From Ignavibacteriales bacterium (GTDB taxonomy: Bacteria; Bacteroidota; Ignavibacteria; Ignavibacteriales; Ignavibacteriaceae): a stretch of DNA of 46,082 nucleotides. Where the stretch lies: contig JAGUXE010000223.1 in assembly GCA_020061995.1 (NCBI GenBank), forward strand, positions 1-46,082. The letters run 5' to 3'. The position numbers were made by a program, and so were the translations under genes. The notes beneath the pieces are model-generated. The model did not search any database. It had not been told where the DNA came from and saw nothing but the letters and a program-made list of their open reading frames with translations. Below are positions 7,848-17,392 of the stretch, in pieces (position 1 is the first letter of the stretch; every line of letters begins with the position of its first letter).

Positions 7848-10800
7848 ATGCATTCAGATCAAGAGATAGCTCCATCAATCTGGACTTCCGAAAAAAAACT
7901 CGAAGTACTCGACCTTCTTCCGATAGGAATATTGGCGTTCGATAAAGAAGGAACTATTACTTATTCAAACCTCAATTCACTTCAGTTCGGAATAATTGAA
8001 TCCAACAACAGCGATTCAATAATTGGTATTAATTTATTAACAAATAATATTATTGAAAATTTTGTTTTACTTGATCATATCGAAGAATTGAAAAATGGTG
8101 AGTCTTTTGAGCATGAAGTAAAAAGTCGAAAGACAATAGACGGTGGATTTATATCAATCCTACTTAAAGCATCAGCATTTTATAAAGATGATGCTTTCGA
8201 TGGCGGACTTATTGTCATCGAAGATATTCATATCAATAAGCCTTCAGACGACATCTCGTCTAATGAAATAAAAGAATATTTGGAAGTTATACTTTTTCAG
8301 GCATTCGACCTTTTACTTTTAGTTGATCTTAATGAAACTATAATTTATTCAACAGGGAAATCAAAGAATATTTTATTCCCTTCAAAAAGAAGCAAAAAAG
8401 ACCTTACACTATCCGATATTTTTACAAAAGAGAATAAAGAAACAGCATCCAATACATATTTGAATGCGATTAATTCGAAAAAAGAGTTGAGCATAATAGT
8501 ATCTACGTATCATATGTCCGAACTTCAAAAATATGAAGTTAGTTTCATTCCCATTTTAACCGACAAGAATAAAGTTGTTTTTGTTTCTATCTATTTTAAA
8601 AATATATCGACTCAAATTGTCGAGAAAGAAAATTTTGAGAGAGTAATTAGCGAACTTTCTCAATATCAAATAATAACCGAAGCAACCACCGATGCAATTG
8701 TTAGTATTGATAAAAGTGGGAATATTTTATTCTGGAATAAATCAGCCGATAAATTATTTGGTTATACCAGAAGTCAGGTTTTTTCAAAAGAGTTTGCTAA
8801 AGTTTTAAAGATATCCGATGAAAAGGGATTCAATGATATCCTTTCACGATTGCAGCGATCCAAATCGGTTAGAAAAAAACTCAACTTCATTACCAAAAAA
8901 GAAGAGCGCAAAACAGGTGAGTTTTATTTTTCAAAAGTATCGTTTGAAAACGGCGATGAAGCTTATGTCGTATTAATTGATGACATAACAGAAAGCGAAA
9001 AAATTGAACAAGAACTTAAATTGTCCGAAGAACGATTTAGAAATATTGTTCAAAACACATCTGATCTTATTTGCAATTTTGATGCGAACGGAAAACTCCT
9101 TTACACTAATCCGGCATTTTTAGAAGCGTTAAAAATATCAACAACTGATTTAAAGCGACTTAAAATAACAGATTTTTTTGACCCCGAGTTTCTTGAACAG
9201 CGAAAGTTCAATATCCGACAGTTAGTGGAATCAAAAACACTTTCTTATGAATTACCTGTATTTACAACTCAAGGGGAAAAGTTATTCCTGAATGCAAGTT
9301 TTTCTACAGTATATGATGCGGATAATAGTATAAAGTTTTTTAATGGAATATTTAAAGATATAACTCTTAGAAAGAATACTGAGCAGGAGCTGCTTTTAAT
9401 GCGGTCGATATTTGATGCATCAAATGACGGAATCGCTATGGAGCTAGAAGGGAAATTCATTCTAGCAAATAATTCTTTTGCCCAAATATTTGGTTATGAT
9501 AACGGAACAAAAATGGAGGGGTTAAATTCTATAGATATTGTTGCGGAAGAAGATAGAGATAGAATTATACAATACTCCGAAGCCCGAGATTTAGGAAACG
9601 ATGCTCCCGGACGTTACGATTTTCTCGGTAAACGAAATGACGGGAGTCATTTTCATGTTGAAGTTTCGGTAACATATTTCGTTTTTAATGAGAAAACTTT
9701 TTTTGTAATTATTGCTCGCGATATAACCGAACGAAAAAGAGTACAGCAAGCAATAAAAGAATCGGAAGTTCGTTATAGAAGCATAACCGAAAACATTGAT
9801 GATTTTTTCTGGACAGCAGAGAGAGTTGACGGCAATTTAAGAACAATGTTCTATACAGCATCAGTAGAAAAAGTAACAGGATTTACACAAACTGATTTTC
9901 TTAGTGACAGCAGACTATTTTTTAAAATAATTTATCCGGATGATTATTCACTTGTTAAAAATCGCTTGAAAAAACTATTCGAAAACTACTACAAATCTTC
10001 TGATGAGATTGAATTCCGGATAATAAATAAACATGGCAATGTTGTTTGGGTTCGAAACAAAATAAATGTTGTTAGAGAAAAATCAGGTAAGGTTTCAAAA
10101 GTATATGGCTTGGTTAGTGACATTTCTTTGCAGAAAAAAGCTGAGGAGGAGTTAAAGCTATCAACGCAGAATCTTCAAAAACTAAATGAAACAAAAGACC
10201 GATTTATATCAATTATTTCGCATGACTTAAGAACTCCTTTCAGTTCAATATTAGGTTTTACTGATCTATTGTTACAAGATGATGAACTAACAAATGAAGA
10301 AAAACGTCAATACATTACCTTCATTCAAGATTCAAGTAAAACCATGTTATCACTTGTAAATTCATTGATGGATTGGACCAGGTTGCAAACCGGTAGAATA
10401 AAATTCGAACCTGAAAAAATTGATGTGCGGGATATTGTTCAAAAATCTTTTGCCTCTCTATCCGGTTTTGCAATGCAAAAGAACATTAATCTTATTGATA
10501 CAATAAACACAGAACTCTTTTTATTCGTTGATCAAAATCTAATTTTGCAGGTCTTCAACAACTTAATATCCAACTCACTTAAATTTACCGAGCAAAACGG
10601 ATTGATTTCAGTCTCTGCAACTCAATCGGAATCTGCACGTTTTATTCAGATTACAGTAAAAGATAATGGAGTTGGAATTGCAAAAGACAACCTTGGCAAA
10701 ATTTTTAGTGTAGATTCAAAGTTTACTTCCGAAGGAACTGCAGGAGAGAAGGGAACCGGTTTAGGTTTATCTCTAGTTAAGGAAATAGTTGAAAAACATG

Positions 10801-11255
10801 GCGGAATTATATGGGTTGAAAGTGAACATGGTAAAGGGACGGAATTTAAATTTACTTTACCAAAAGCTTCTGCAAGTATTCTTTTAGTTGATGACAGCAA
10901 TACCGATAGAATACTTTATTCAAAATTGTTAAGAAGTATAACTACCGAGTATGAAATCATAACTGCCGTAAACGGTGAAGAAGCTCTTCTCAAAGTCCGA
11001 ACCGCAGCTCCTGCATTGGTTATAACAGATCACACGATGCCAAAAATGACAGGCCTTGAATTTATTAATGAGTTAAAAAGTTCAGATATTAAAGGAAAAC
11101 CTCCCGTTATAGTCTTAAGTGGGGATCTTGGTAAAAGTGAAGAATTAGCCTATTCTGATGCTGGTATTGAATATATTTTTCACAAACCGGTTAATCTTTC
11201 CTCTTTTAAAGATGCAGTTGAAAAATCAATGCGCAAACTTCCTCATTTAAATTAG
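7848..11255 (+). CDS. Soluble hybrid histidine kinase with about six PAS domains and a receiver
   Basis: An 1135-residue hybrid sensor kinase. About six PAS-type modules fill residues 15-770, several ending in the typical DITE/DIT(L/E)R connector. A HisKA domain follows with phospho-acceptor His792 (SIISHDLRTPFSSILG). The HATPase has an N box (VFNNLISNSLKF), DNGVGIA and GTGLGLS (969-975). A C-terminal receiver has ILLVDDS and phospho-acceptor Asp1061 (ITDHTMPKMTG). No membrane helices are seen, so it should sense cytosolic signals. No dedicated response regulator adjoins it; the attached receiver may pass phosphate to a distant partner. The ATG was taken because it starts the first PAS module; no strong ribosome site precedes it. 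Confidence 0.93.
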   Translation: MHSDQEIAPSIWTSEKKLEVLDLLPIGILAFDKEGTITYSNLNSLQFGIIESNNSDSIIGINLLTNNIIENFVLLDHIEELKNGESFEHEVKSRKTIDGGFISILLKASAFYKDDAFDGGLIVIEDIHINKPSDDISSNEIKEYLEVILFQAFDLLLLVDLNETIIYSTGKSKNILFPSKRSKKDLTLSDIFTKENKETASNTYLNAINSKKELSIIVSTYHMSELQKYEVSFIPILTDKNKVVFVSIYFKNISTQIVEKENFERVISELSQYQIITEATTDAIVSIDKSGNILFWNKSADKLFGYTRSQVFSKEFAKVLKISDEKGFNDILSRLQRSKSVRKKLNFITKKEERKTGEFYFSKVSFENGDEAYVVLIDDITESEKIEQELKLSEERFRNIVQNTSDLICNFDANGKLLYTNPAFLEALKISTTDLKRLKITDFFDPEFLEQRKFNIRQLVESKTLSYELPVFTTQGEKLFLNASFSTVYDADNSIKFFNGIFKDITLRKNTEQELLLMRSIFDASNDGIAMELEGKFILANNSFAQIFGYDNGTKMEGLNSIDIVAEEDRDRIIQYSEARDLGNDAPGRYDFLGKRNDGSHFHVEVSVTYFVFNEKTFFVIIARDITERKRVQQAIKESEVRYRSITENIDDFFWTAERVDGNLRTMFYTASVEKVTGFTQTDFLSDSRLFFKIIYPDDYSLVKNRLKKLFENYYKSSDEIEFRIINKHGNVVWVRNKINVVREKSGKVSKVYGLVSDISLQKKAEEELKLSTQNLQKLNETKDRFISIISHDLRTPFSSILGFTDLLLQDDELTNEEKRQYITFIQDSSKTMLSLVNSLMDWTRLQTGRIKFEPEKIDVRDIVQKSFASLSGFAMQKNINLIDTINTELFLFVDQNLILQVFNNLISNSLKFTEQNGLISVSATQSESARFIQITVKDNGVGIAKDNLGKIFSVDSKFTSEGTAGEKGTGLGLSLVKEIVEKHGGIIWVESEHGKGTEFKFTLPKASASILLVDDSNTDRILYSKLLRSITTEYEIITAVNGEEALLKVRTAAPALVITDHTMPKMTGLEFINELKSSDIKGKPPVIVLSGDLGKSEELAYSDAGIEYIFHKPVNLSSFKDAVEKSMRKLPHLN

Positions 11256-11266
11256 TTTTTTATTTA

Positions 11267-12094
11267 ATGGTTGAAGCAAACAGTATATCTATTTTAGGGT
11301 GCGGCTGGTTTGGGTTCCCGCTCGCCAAACAATTAGTCTCCTCATGCTATTTCGTGAAGGGGTCAACAACCTCTCCAAATAAATTCCTTCTACTTCTCAA
11401 CGAAAACATTAAACCTTATAATTTTCTTATAACAGATGAATTACTAAGTGATGGTATCAATGATTTTTTTGAATCAGAAATCTTAATAATTAATTTCCCT
11501 CCACCACGTGCAAATAATGATGATACTATTCATCTTCAACAAATCAAATCTATTGTAAGTCATGCAACGCAAGGGAAAGTCCGTTCCATTATTTTTATAA
11601 GTTCAACATCTGTCTATTCAGAAGTCAATCGTATTGTTTACGAAGATGATGAACCTAACCCAATTTCAGCAAACGGAATAGCTTTAAGAAAAGTAGAGAA
11701 CTATTTATTAAATAATATAAGAATTAGTTCCACAATTTTACGATTCGGAGGGTTAATAGGTCCGGGTCGTCAGCCTGTAAAATATTTTTCCGGAAGAAAA
11801 AATATTGATGGGGGAAATATACCGGTAAATCTGATTCATCTTAGTGATTGTATTTCTGTTACCAAAATGGTTATATCAGAACAAATTTGTAATGAAATAA
11901 TAAATGTTGTCTCTCCAAAACATCCGTCAAAAAAAGAATTCTATACTGAAGCTGCTTTAAAGCGTGGTTTACAACTCCCTGAGTTTAATGATATTGAAGG
12001 TGAGTATAAAATAGTAAGCTCAGAAAAACTATTAACTCGCTTTGGATATAAATTTATATATGATAATCCTCTTGATTTTCCGATTGAAGATTAA
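11267..12094 (+). CDS. YeeZ-like NAD(P)-binding SDR/epimerase-family protein
   Basis: A 275-residue Rossmann protein with an N-terminal dinucleotide motif in the variant form ILGCGWFGFPLA (residues 9-20), then IIFISSTSVYSEV and a central RFGGLIGPGRQP loop. This matches the YeeZ-like atypical extended SDR group. The usual catalytic YxxxK is not evident (the region reads ISANGIALRKVE), as in other members of this group, so catalytic activity is uncertain. It begins 11 bases after the hybrid kinase stop and is likely co-transcribed, although a functional link is not obvious. It ends convergent with the TauE/SafE gene, nine bases away. Confidence 0.8.
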   Translation: MVEANSISILGCGWFGFPLAKQLVSSCYFVKGSTTSPNKFLLLLNENIKPYNFLITDELLSDGINDFFESEILIINFPPPRANNDDTIHLQQIKSIVSHATQGKVRSIIFISSTSVYSEVNRIVYEDDEPNPISANGIALRKVENYLLNNIRISSTILRFGGLIGPGRQPVKYFSGRKNIDGGNIPVNLIHLSDCISVTKMVISEQICNEIINVVSPKHPSKKEFYTEAALKRGLQLPEFNDIEGEYKIVSSEKLLTRFGYKFIYDNPLDFPIED

Positions 12095-12103
12095 CTGCAA
12101 AAA

Positions 12104-12877
12104 CTAAATGATTCCGAGAATCATTAAATCTGCTATCACAAATAACATTACTGCAACACTTATTTGAAAAGACTTAATTGTAACCTTTTTAACAAGCCGG
12201 GCACCGATATATGATCCCGAAAAAGCGGCAATGATTGCAAATAATAACAAATAGTAATTATTTTGAATTGCTTCAGATAATGAAGCCGTTCCATATTTAA
12301 ACAATCTTATAACATCTATTAAACATGCAACCGCTACTCCCGTTCCGATGAAGCTTTCTTTATTTAAACCGGCTCGTAATAAAAATGCGGATCTCAAAGC
12401 TCCCTGATGTCCTGAGAGTCCGCCGAAAAATCCACTTAATATTCCGCCAAGAGGAAGATATTTTTTATCAAAAGATAGGGAACTAAACTTTGGTAAAATT
12501 TCTATAATCGCAAATAAATTAAGTAAAGTCCCTATCACCAGCTTAATAGGTAAAATCTCAAATGTTTTTCCCCCGATATTATAAACGGTAAGCGGTTCAA
12601 GTGAAGTTAAATTTACAAGCAGTACTGCACCAAAATATGATGCAATAATTGCTGGTATTCCAAAAGTTAGAAGAATTCTCTTATCTATGTTTTTTCTGTA
12701 AATCTGTAGTTTAAAGATGTTATTCAGCAAGTGGACTATGGCTGTAAGTGCGATTGCAATATCAACCGGAAAAAATATAGCAAATGCGGGGAGTAATATT
12801 GTTCCTAAACCAAAACCCGAAAAAAGAGTAAGCCCTGCAGCTACAAATGCAACAATTGCAATTATCATTAATTCCAT
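12104..12877 (-). CDS. TauE/SafE-family membrane permease
   Basis: A 257-residue integral membrane protein, almost entirely hydrophobic, with about eight helices in two halves. Family marks include the N-terminal SGFGLGTILLPAFAIFFPVDIAIALTA region and, in the second half, GGILSGFFGGLSGHQGALRSAFL. TauE/SafE members export or import sulfur-containing or small organic anions; the substrate here is unknown. It lies 46 bases downstream of the CxxCH porin-like gene on the same strand, so the two may form an operon. Confidence 0.88.
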   Translation of the reverse strand: MELMIIAIVAFVAAGLTLFSGFGLGTILLPAFAIFFPVDIAIALTAIVHLLNNIFKLQIYRKNIDKRILLTFGIPAIIASYFGAVLLVNLTSLEPLTVYNIGGKTFEILPIKLVIGTLLNLFAIIEILPKFSSLSFDKKYLPLGGILSGFFGGLSGHQGALRSAFLLRAGLNKESFIGTGVAVACLIDVIRLFKYGTASLSEAIQNNYYLLLFAIIAAFSGSYIGARLVKKVTIKSFQISVAVMLFVIADLMILGII

Positions 12878-12923
12878 AAAACCATCTCAAAATATTTATG
12901 ATTCATATATAAATTGTACGGTC

Positions 12924-14030
12924 TCAATACCAAAAATGAAATTGTAAAACAAAGGCGTTATTATCAATTTTCGGTTCTTCCATATTTATTCTGAATTGTG
13001 GACGTAGTTCAATAAAGCTATAAGGGTGTAGCTCAGCGCCAATGATAACTCGTGAAAACTCATCTTTAGATGCAGAATTATTCGGATCAAAACGGTCATA
13101 ACGAATTACCACTTCAAACCCTTTTGAGATTCTATAAGCCGCTTCAATCATCATTGCACTTGAAAGAGAGTCCTGGTTCACCAAATTTTTTGCTAAATCA
13201 TATTCAGCAATAACCGATAACTCAGCCAACTGAAAACCGAAGAATCCACCATACATATTTATGTTACGTATATTCCCCGGAAATCCTCTCTTATGAGAAG
13301 CATACGAACCTCCGGCTAAAATGTTAATATCACCAATTGATGGATTGAATTGTAAACGTGTTGTATAAGTTGGGTCTCTTACAAAAAGAGCACGAGTAGG
13401 ATTACCGGCACTTACCGTGAAATTAGTAAATGCATTAAAATTAAATCCCAATTCTATTCCTGTCTCATTATAAAACGGATCATAAATAAATCCCTTTTGA
13501 GACGCAAGAATTCCGAAATCTCCGCCGCGAGTGTAAGCTGTATGGTCATCGGTTCTAATCCCGAAGTTGGGTGTAAACGTTCCGGCTTTAATATATCCTT
13601 TAAATGGGAGAATATTTGCAATTGCATAACCCTGCCAAATTGATTGAACAAAATCGTAGTGCGCAAAAAGATTGAGATATTCGTTTGCTTCAATATTAAA
13701 ATATAATGCCCCCGTCATGTTTTGGAAATCAGTACGTTTTTGAGTTGAATCGAATTTAGCCATAAACTGTGTTCTATAGTCAATACCGAATAAAATGTTT
13801 TTACCGATATACGAACTCATTTCAAATTCTTCATCTGAGAAAGTATTATACATTTTTAAATTATTTTTACCATAAAGCCAACCGCTTTCATTGCGCATTC
13901 CGCCTCCGGTAGGATTAACATGGCAGTCGATACACGCCCCTCCCGTAGTCAAAGCAAACCGTGGAAGTGCAAAGGCTTGAGAACACCACACAAGTAAAAA
14001 AACAAATAAAAATATTTCTGCTTTTTTCAT
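12924..14030 (-). CDS. Outer-membrane porin-like beta-barrel with an N-terminal heme c (CxxCH) motif
   Basis: A 368-residue exported protein. Residues 1-21 form a signal peptide (MKKAEIFLFV...QAFA). Immediately after it comes a single c-type heme site, Cys33-Cys36-His37 (GGACIDCHVNPTGGG). The rest is a run of short amphipathic strands with aromatic ends and GxxG turns (for example YIKAGTFTPNFGIRTDDHTAYTRGG), ending in ...NAFVLQFHFWY with a C-terminal aromatic residue, typical of outer-membrane beta-barrels. AGAGGAAG precedes the ATG. I infer a porin with a heme-bearing N-terminal segment, possibly for electron transfer at the outer membrane. The heme motif is visible; the role is not established. 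Confidence 0.8.
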   Translation of the reverse strand: MKKAEIFLFVFLLVWCSQAFALPRFALTTGGACIDCHVNPTGGGMRNESGWLYGKNNLKMYNTFSDEEFEMSSYIGKNILFGIDYRTQFMAKFDSTQKRTDFQNMTGALYFNIEANEYLNLFAHYDFVQSIWQGYAIANILPFKGYIKAGTFTPNFGIRTDDHTAYTRGGDFGILASQKGFIYDPFYNETGIELGFNFNAFTNFTVSAGNPTRALFVRDPTYTTRLQFNPSIGDINILAGGSYASHKRGFPGNIRNINMYGGFFGFQLAELSVIAEYDLAKNLVNQDSLSSAMMIEAAYRISKGFEVVIRYDRFDPNNSASKDEFSRVIIGAELHPYSFIELRPQFRINMEEPKIDNNAFVLQFHFWY

Positions 14031-14059
14031 AGTGCTTCCTCTGATTTAGTTATTTGATA

Positions 14060-14144
14060 AGTGATGTTAAAATAATTCCACACAAAAATTATTTTGGATA
14101 AATAAAATAATAAAGTTCTCGAAGAATCCAACTTACCAACATCA
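14060..14144. repeat. Widely spaced 9-bp inverted repeat in a divergent promoter region
   Basis: AGTGATGTT (14060-14068) and AACATCACT (14136-14144) are perfect inverse copies 67 bases apart. They lie between the divergently transcribed porin-cytochrome and spermidine-synthase-like genes. They could be a regulator's two half-sites or chance. No promoter hexamers stand out. Confidence 0.35.
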
Positions 14145-14240
14145 CTGTAAAGTATTGAAGTAATTCAAAACGATAGCTTATATTAGTCAAATTGAATTTT
14201 GTTCGATTTTAATTATTTCGATAATAATCCGAAAAAAAAT

Positions 14241-17200
14241 ATGACTAACGATTTCTTCTCATTTAAAAATACAAAACCTATCTTAGCGTTTATTTTTGTT
14301 CTATCGGGTGCAACGGGACTGATTTATCAAGTGGTATGGTTTAAATACCTTTCTCTTTTTTTAGGGAATACAAACTATGCACAAATGATAGTGCTTAGTA
14401 CCTTCCTAGGCGGGTTGGCGTGGGGAAACTATTTTTTTGGTAAACGTGCTGATTCTTTTGCCAATCCTGTAATGTGGTATGGTTTTCTTGAATTATTGAT
14501 TGGAATATATTGTATTGCTTATCCGCTTTTGAATTCTTTTTGGGGTGATACATTTCATTCGTTTGCTATATCATTCGACATTTATGACAACAAGTTTCTT
14601 TTTAATCTATTAAGATTCGGTTTAAGTGCAATTTTATTGATTATCCCGACATTCGCTATGGGGGGAACTCTTCCTATTCTCAGTAAACACTTTGTCCGAG
14701 AAATAAAGGATTCTCGGAAAGAAATGGCAATTCTCTACTTCTTAAATTCATTTGGAGCAGTTGGGGGAGTTTTCCTAGCCGGTTTTATTCTTATAAAATC
14801 CATTGGACTTGAGAATAGTCTTTATTTTTCAGCGGCAATAAATATTATTATTGCGATCGCTTCAATTATTATTTCATACAAATTTGTAAAGCCGGTTTCA
14901 TCAGAATTAAACAATGAAACTGACATAACCCAAAATCAAGCTTCAACTCTCCCCGGTATTTCTAAAGCAATGGGAATAGTAATAATTGTTGTTGCGGGGC
15001 TCTCCGGTTTAGCTGCATTAACATATGAAATGTTGTGGACACGACTATTGGTTAACATTCTCGGTTCATCAACTTACGCTTTTTCTATTATGCTGATGGC
15101 ATTTATAAGTGGAATTACATTGGGAAGCATTATAGTCTCTCAAAATTTTATCGGTCGGTTTAATCGAATTAAATTGCTAATATTTTGTCAGGTAGCAATC
15201 GTAATAGGCACTATGTTAGTCCTGCCACTTTATGAACGACTCCCCTACTACTTGTGGGTGATTGCTTCTTTGTTTATTAAATCGACACAAACTTTTCCTA
15301 TCTTTTTAACAATCGAATTTATGGTAACTTTCGGATTGATGTTCGTCCCTACGATTTTTATGGGAATGACACTCCCTATCGCTGTTGAAGTATTAACACA
15401 TAATAGCAATAGAATTAGTTTCTCAATCGGAAAGATCTTTTCCATAAATACATTTGGCACTGTGGCTGGTGCTATTATGAGTGGATTATTATTTATTCCT
15501 TTTTTGGGAATAAAAATCTCATTTGAAATTGCGATGGTGATAAACCTTTTTGCCGCCCTATTACTCATTTTTACTTATTCGAAGTTTTCTCCTGCAAAAA
15601 AATATTCTTATCTGTTTTTGTTGATTATGCTTATTACCGGTTACTCACTTTTATTTAAAGGTTGGAATACTGACTCAACTTTAAGTGGAGTATTCCGAAA
15701 ATTTAATGAAATGCCTCCCTCATCTTACACAGAATTTAAGAATTCTTTCACAAATAGAAACGTCCTCTACTATAAAGAGGGTGTAAATTCAAATGTTGCC
15801 GTGGTAGAAATGACCGATTCAACTAAGCAAAGAATTTTACTGATTAACGGAAAACCGGATGCAAGCAGTATTTACGACATGCCGACGCAAGTTCTGTTAG
15901 GTCAAATTCCGATGATGTTGCATCCAAATCCTAAAAATGTTTTTGTGGTCGGTTTTGGAAGCGGTGTAACTATTGGTTCAGTTCTCACACATCCTGTGAA
16001 CTCGGTTACGTGTGTTGAAATTTCTCGGGAGGTGATAGACGCTGCAGCATATTTTTCAAAAGAAAACAATTCATGTTTAGAAGATAAACGTGTAAATATT
16101 GTCGTTGAAGATGCTCACACATATTTAAATCTTACAAAAGAAAAATTTGATGTAATTATTTCTGAACCATCAAATCCGTGGATTGCGGGAATAGGAAATC
16201 TATTCTCAAAAGAATATTTTGAGAGATGCAACAACCGCTTAACCGATGATGGAATTATGGTCCAATGGTTTCACATATATGAACTTAACGATGAGATACT
16301 ACAACTTGTTTTAAAAACATTTAATACAGTTTTCCCAATGGCGCAAATTTGGAATTCCGTTCAAGGTGATTTAATTCTTGTTGGCACAAAAAAGAAAATG
16401 GAGATTGATTATAATTTGCTTCGTCAAAAAATTGCAATTAATTCAGTAAAGACAAACTTGAATAAAATTGACATAAACAGTGTTTTTACTTTTCTTAGTT
16501 GTCAACAACTTTCACCGGAGGGATTCTTTAGTGTTGCTTCCGGCAGCATTATAAATAGAGAGTCACATCCGTTGCTAGAATTTTTAGCTCCCAAAGCATT
16601 TTATCTCGGTGAAACTGCTTTTTCAATTTATAATTTTGATGAGAGACTTGATACCATTAGCAATGGTCTCTTTATAAAAGAATATTACAAATTATTCCCG
16701 CCTACATATGATGAAATAATGAAGACAGCAAATTACCATTTCAAACAAACCAATAATTATAGTTTCAGCTATGCTTTATCAAGTTTACTTACAGAAAATA
16801 TGCAAAGCTATGAGTCAAAGTATTTATCAATTCTCACAGAAGAGAAGTTAAATATTTCCTCTTCAAACCTCTTTTTGTTAGATGAGTTGGTAGCTTCTTA
16901 TCCCGATTCAGTTCAAATAGTTTTTGACTATCATAATGCACTTATTGAAAAAAAAATTAGTCAAACATCATTCCTTAAAGTTTATGATATAAAAGAATCT
17001 GCCGATAAATTAGTTAAGAGACTTTCGGGAAACACAATAAATGTAGCAACTAATAAAATTAAAATCGCAAAACTTTATTTTCAGAATAGTCAATTCGATC
17101 AAGCTTTTAATATTTGTATAGAAGTTGATACTATGTTAACTAAAGAACCGAACCTCGGTAAATCAATTCCTCTCGATGATTATTGTTACATTTACTCCTT

Positions 17201-17327
17201 ATCGAGTCTTTACCTCGGTAAATATGATATGGCTTTCAGTTATTTAGTCTCATTATTTACAATTAATAATAACTATCCCTTGAAAGATTTTTTGTTTCGA
17301 AAAATTGATTGGCGTACGAAGTATTAG
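14241..17327 (+). CDS. Membrane protein fused to a spermidine-synthase-like methyltransferase-fold domain
   Basis: About 1028 residues. The first 460 hold many transmembrane helices with an internal duplication: FVLSGATGLIYQVVWFKYLS near the start is echoed by LSGLAALTYEMLWTRLLVNI in the second half. Next comes a Rossmann SAM/dcSAM-binding domain related to spermidine synthase, with VVGFGSGVTIG (from about residue 569), an acidic CVEISREV, and SEPSNPWIAGIGNLFSKEYF. A helical C-terminal extension follows. This is the architecture annotated as fused MFS/spermidine synthase; true polyamine synthesis is unproven. An in-frame TTG at 14199 would add 14 residues; I prefer the ATG because the extra residues are low-complexity and have no ribosome site. 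Confidence 0.85.
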   Translation: MTNDFFSFKNTKPILAFIFVLSGATGLIYQVVWFKYLSLFLGNTNYAQMIVLSTFLGGLAWGNYFFGKRADSFANPVMWYGFLELLIGIYCIAYPLLNSFWGDTFHSFAISFDIYDNKFLFNLLRFGLSAILLIIPTFAMGGTLPILSKHFVREIKDSRKEMAILYFLNSFGAVGGVFLAGFILIKSIGLENSLYFSAAINIIIAIASIIISYKFVKPVSSELNNETDITQNQASTLPGISKAMGIVIIVVAGLSGLAALTYEMLWTRLLVNILGSSTYAFSIMLMAFISGITLGSIIVSQNFIGRFNRIKLLIFCQVAIVIGTMLVLPLYERLPYYLWVIASLFIKSTQTFPIFLTIEFMVTFGLMFVPTIFMGMTLPIAVEVLTHNSNRISFSIGKIFSINTFGTVAGAIMSGLLFIPFLGIKISFEIAMVINLFAALLLIFTYSKFSPAKKYSYLFLLIMLITGYSLLFKGWNTDSTLSGVFRKFNEMPPSSYTEFKNSFTNRNVLYYKEGVNSNVAVVEMTDSTKQRILLINGKPDASSIYDMPTQVLLGQIPMMLHPNPKNVFVVGFGSGVTIGSVLTHPVNSVTCVEISREVIDAAAYFSKENNSCLEDKRVNIVVEDAHTYLNLTKEKFDVIISEPSNPWIAGIGNLFSKEYFERCNNRLTDDGIMVQWFHIYELNDEILQLVLKTFNTVFPMAQIWNSVQGDLILVGTKKKMEIDYNLLRQKIAINSVKTNLNKIDINSVFTFLSCQQLSPEGFFSVASGSIINRESHPLLEFLAPKAFYLGETAFSIYNFDERLDTISNGLFIKEYYKLFPPTYDEIMKTANYHFKQTNNYSFSYALSSLLTENMQSYESKYLSILTEEKLNISSSNLFLLDELVASYPDSVQIVFDYHNALIEKKISQTSFLKVYDIKESADKLVKRLSGNTINVATNKIKIAKLYFQNSQFDQAFNICIEVDTMLTKEPNLGKSIPLDDYCYIYSLSSLYLGKYDMAFSYLVSLFTINNNYPLKDFLFRKIDWRTKY

Positions 17328-17330
17328 AAT

Positions 17331-17368
17331 AAAAAAGTCCACAGTACAAATTCAAATACTGTGGACTT
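17331..17368 (-). terminator. Intrinsic terminator of the minus-strand HAD-hbd-ackA-SPFH block
   Basis: A perfect 12-bp stem: AAGTCCACAGTA (17335-17346), ten-base loop, TACTGTGGACTT (17357-17368). On the minus strand it is followed by six T residues (the A run at 17331-17336), so it terminates the minus-strand transcript ending with the SPFH gene. On the + strand no T-run follows, though the stem may still weaken read-through from the convergent gene. Confidence 0.9.
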
Positions 17369-17392
17369 AGTACAAAATAATTTTCGAAATGA

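Noticed and set aside
14199..14240. TTG start adding 14 residues to the spermidine-synthase-like protein
   Set aside because: No Shine-Dalgarno, and the Asn/Lys-rich extension lies outside the conserved first helix.
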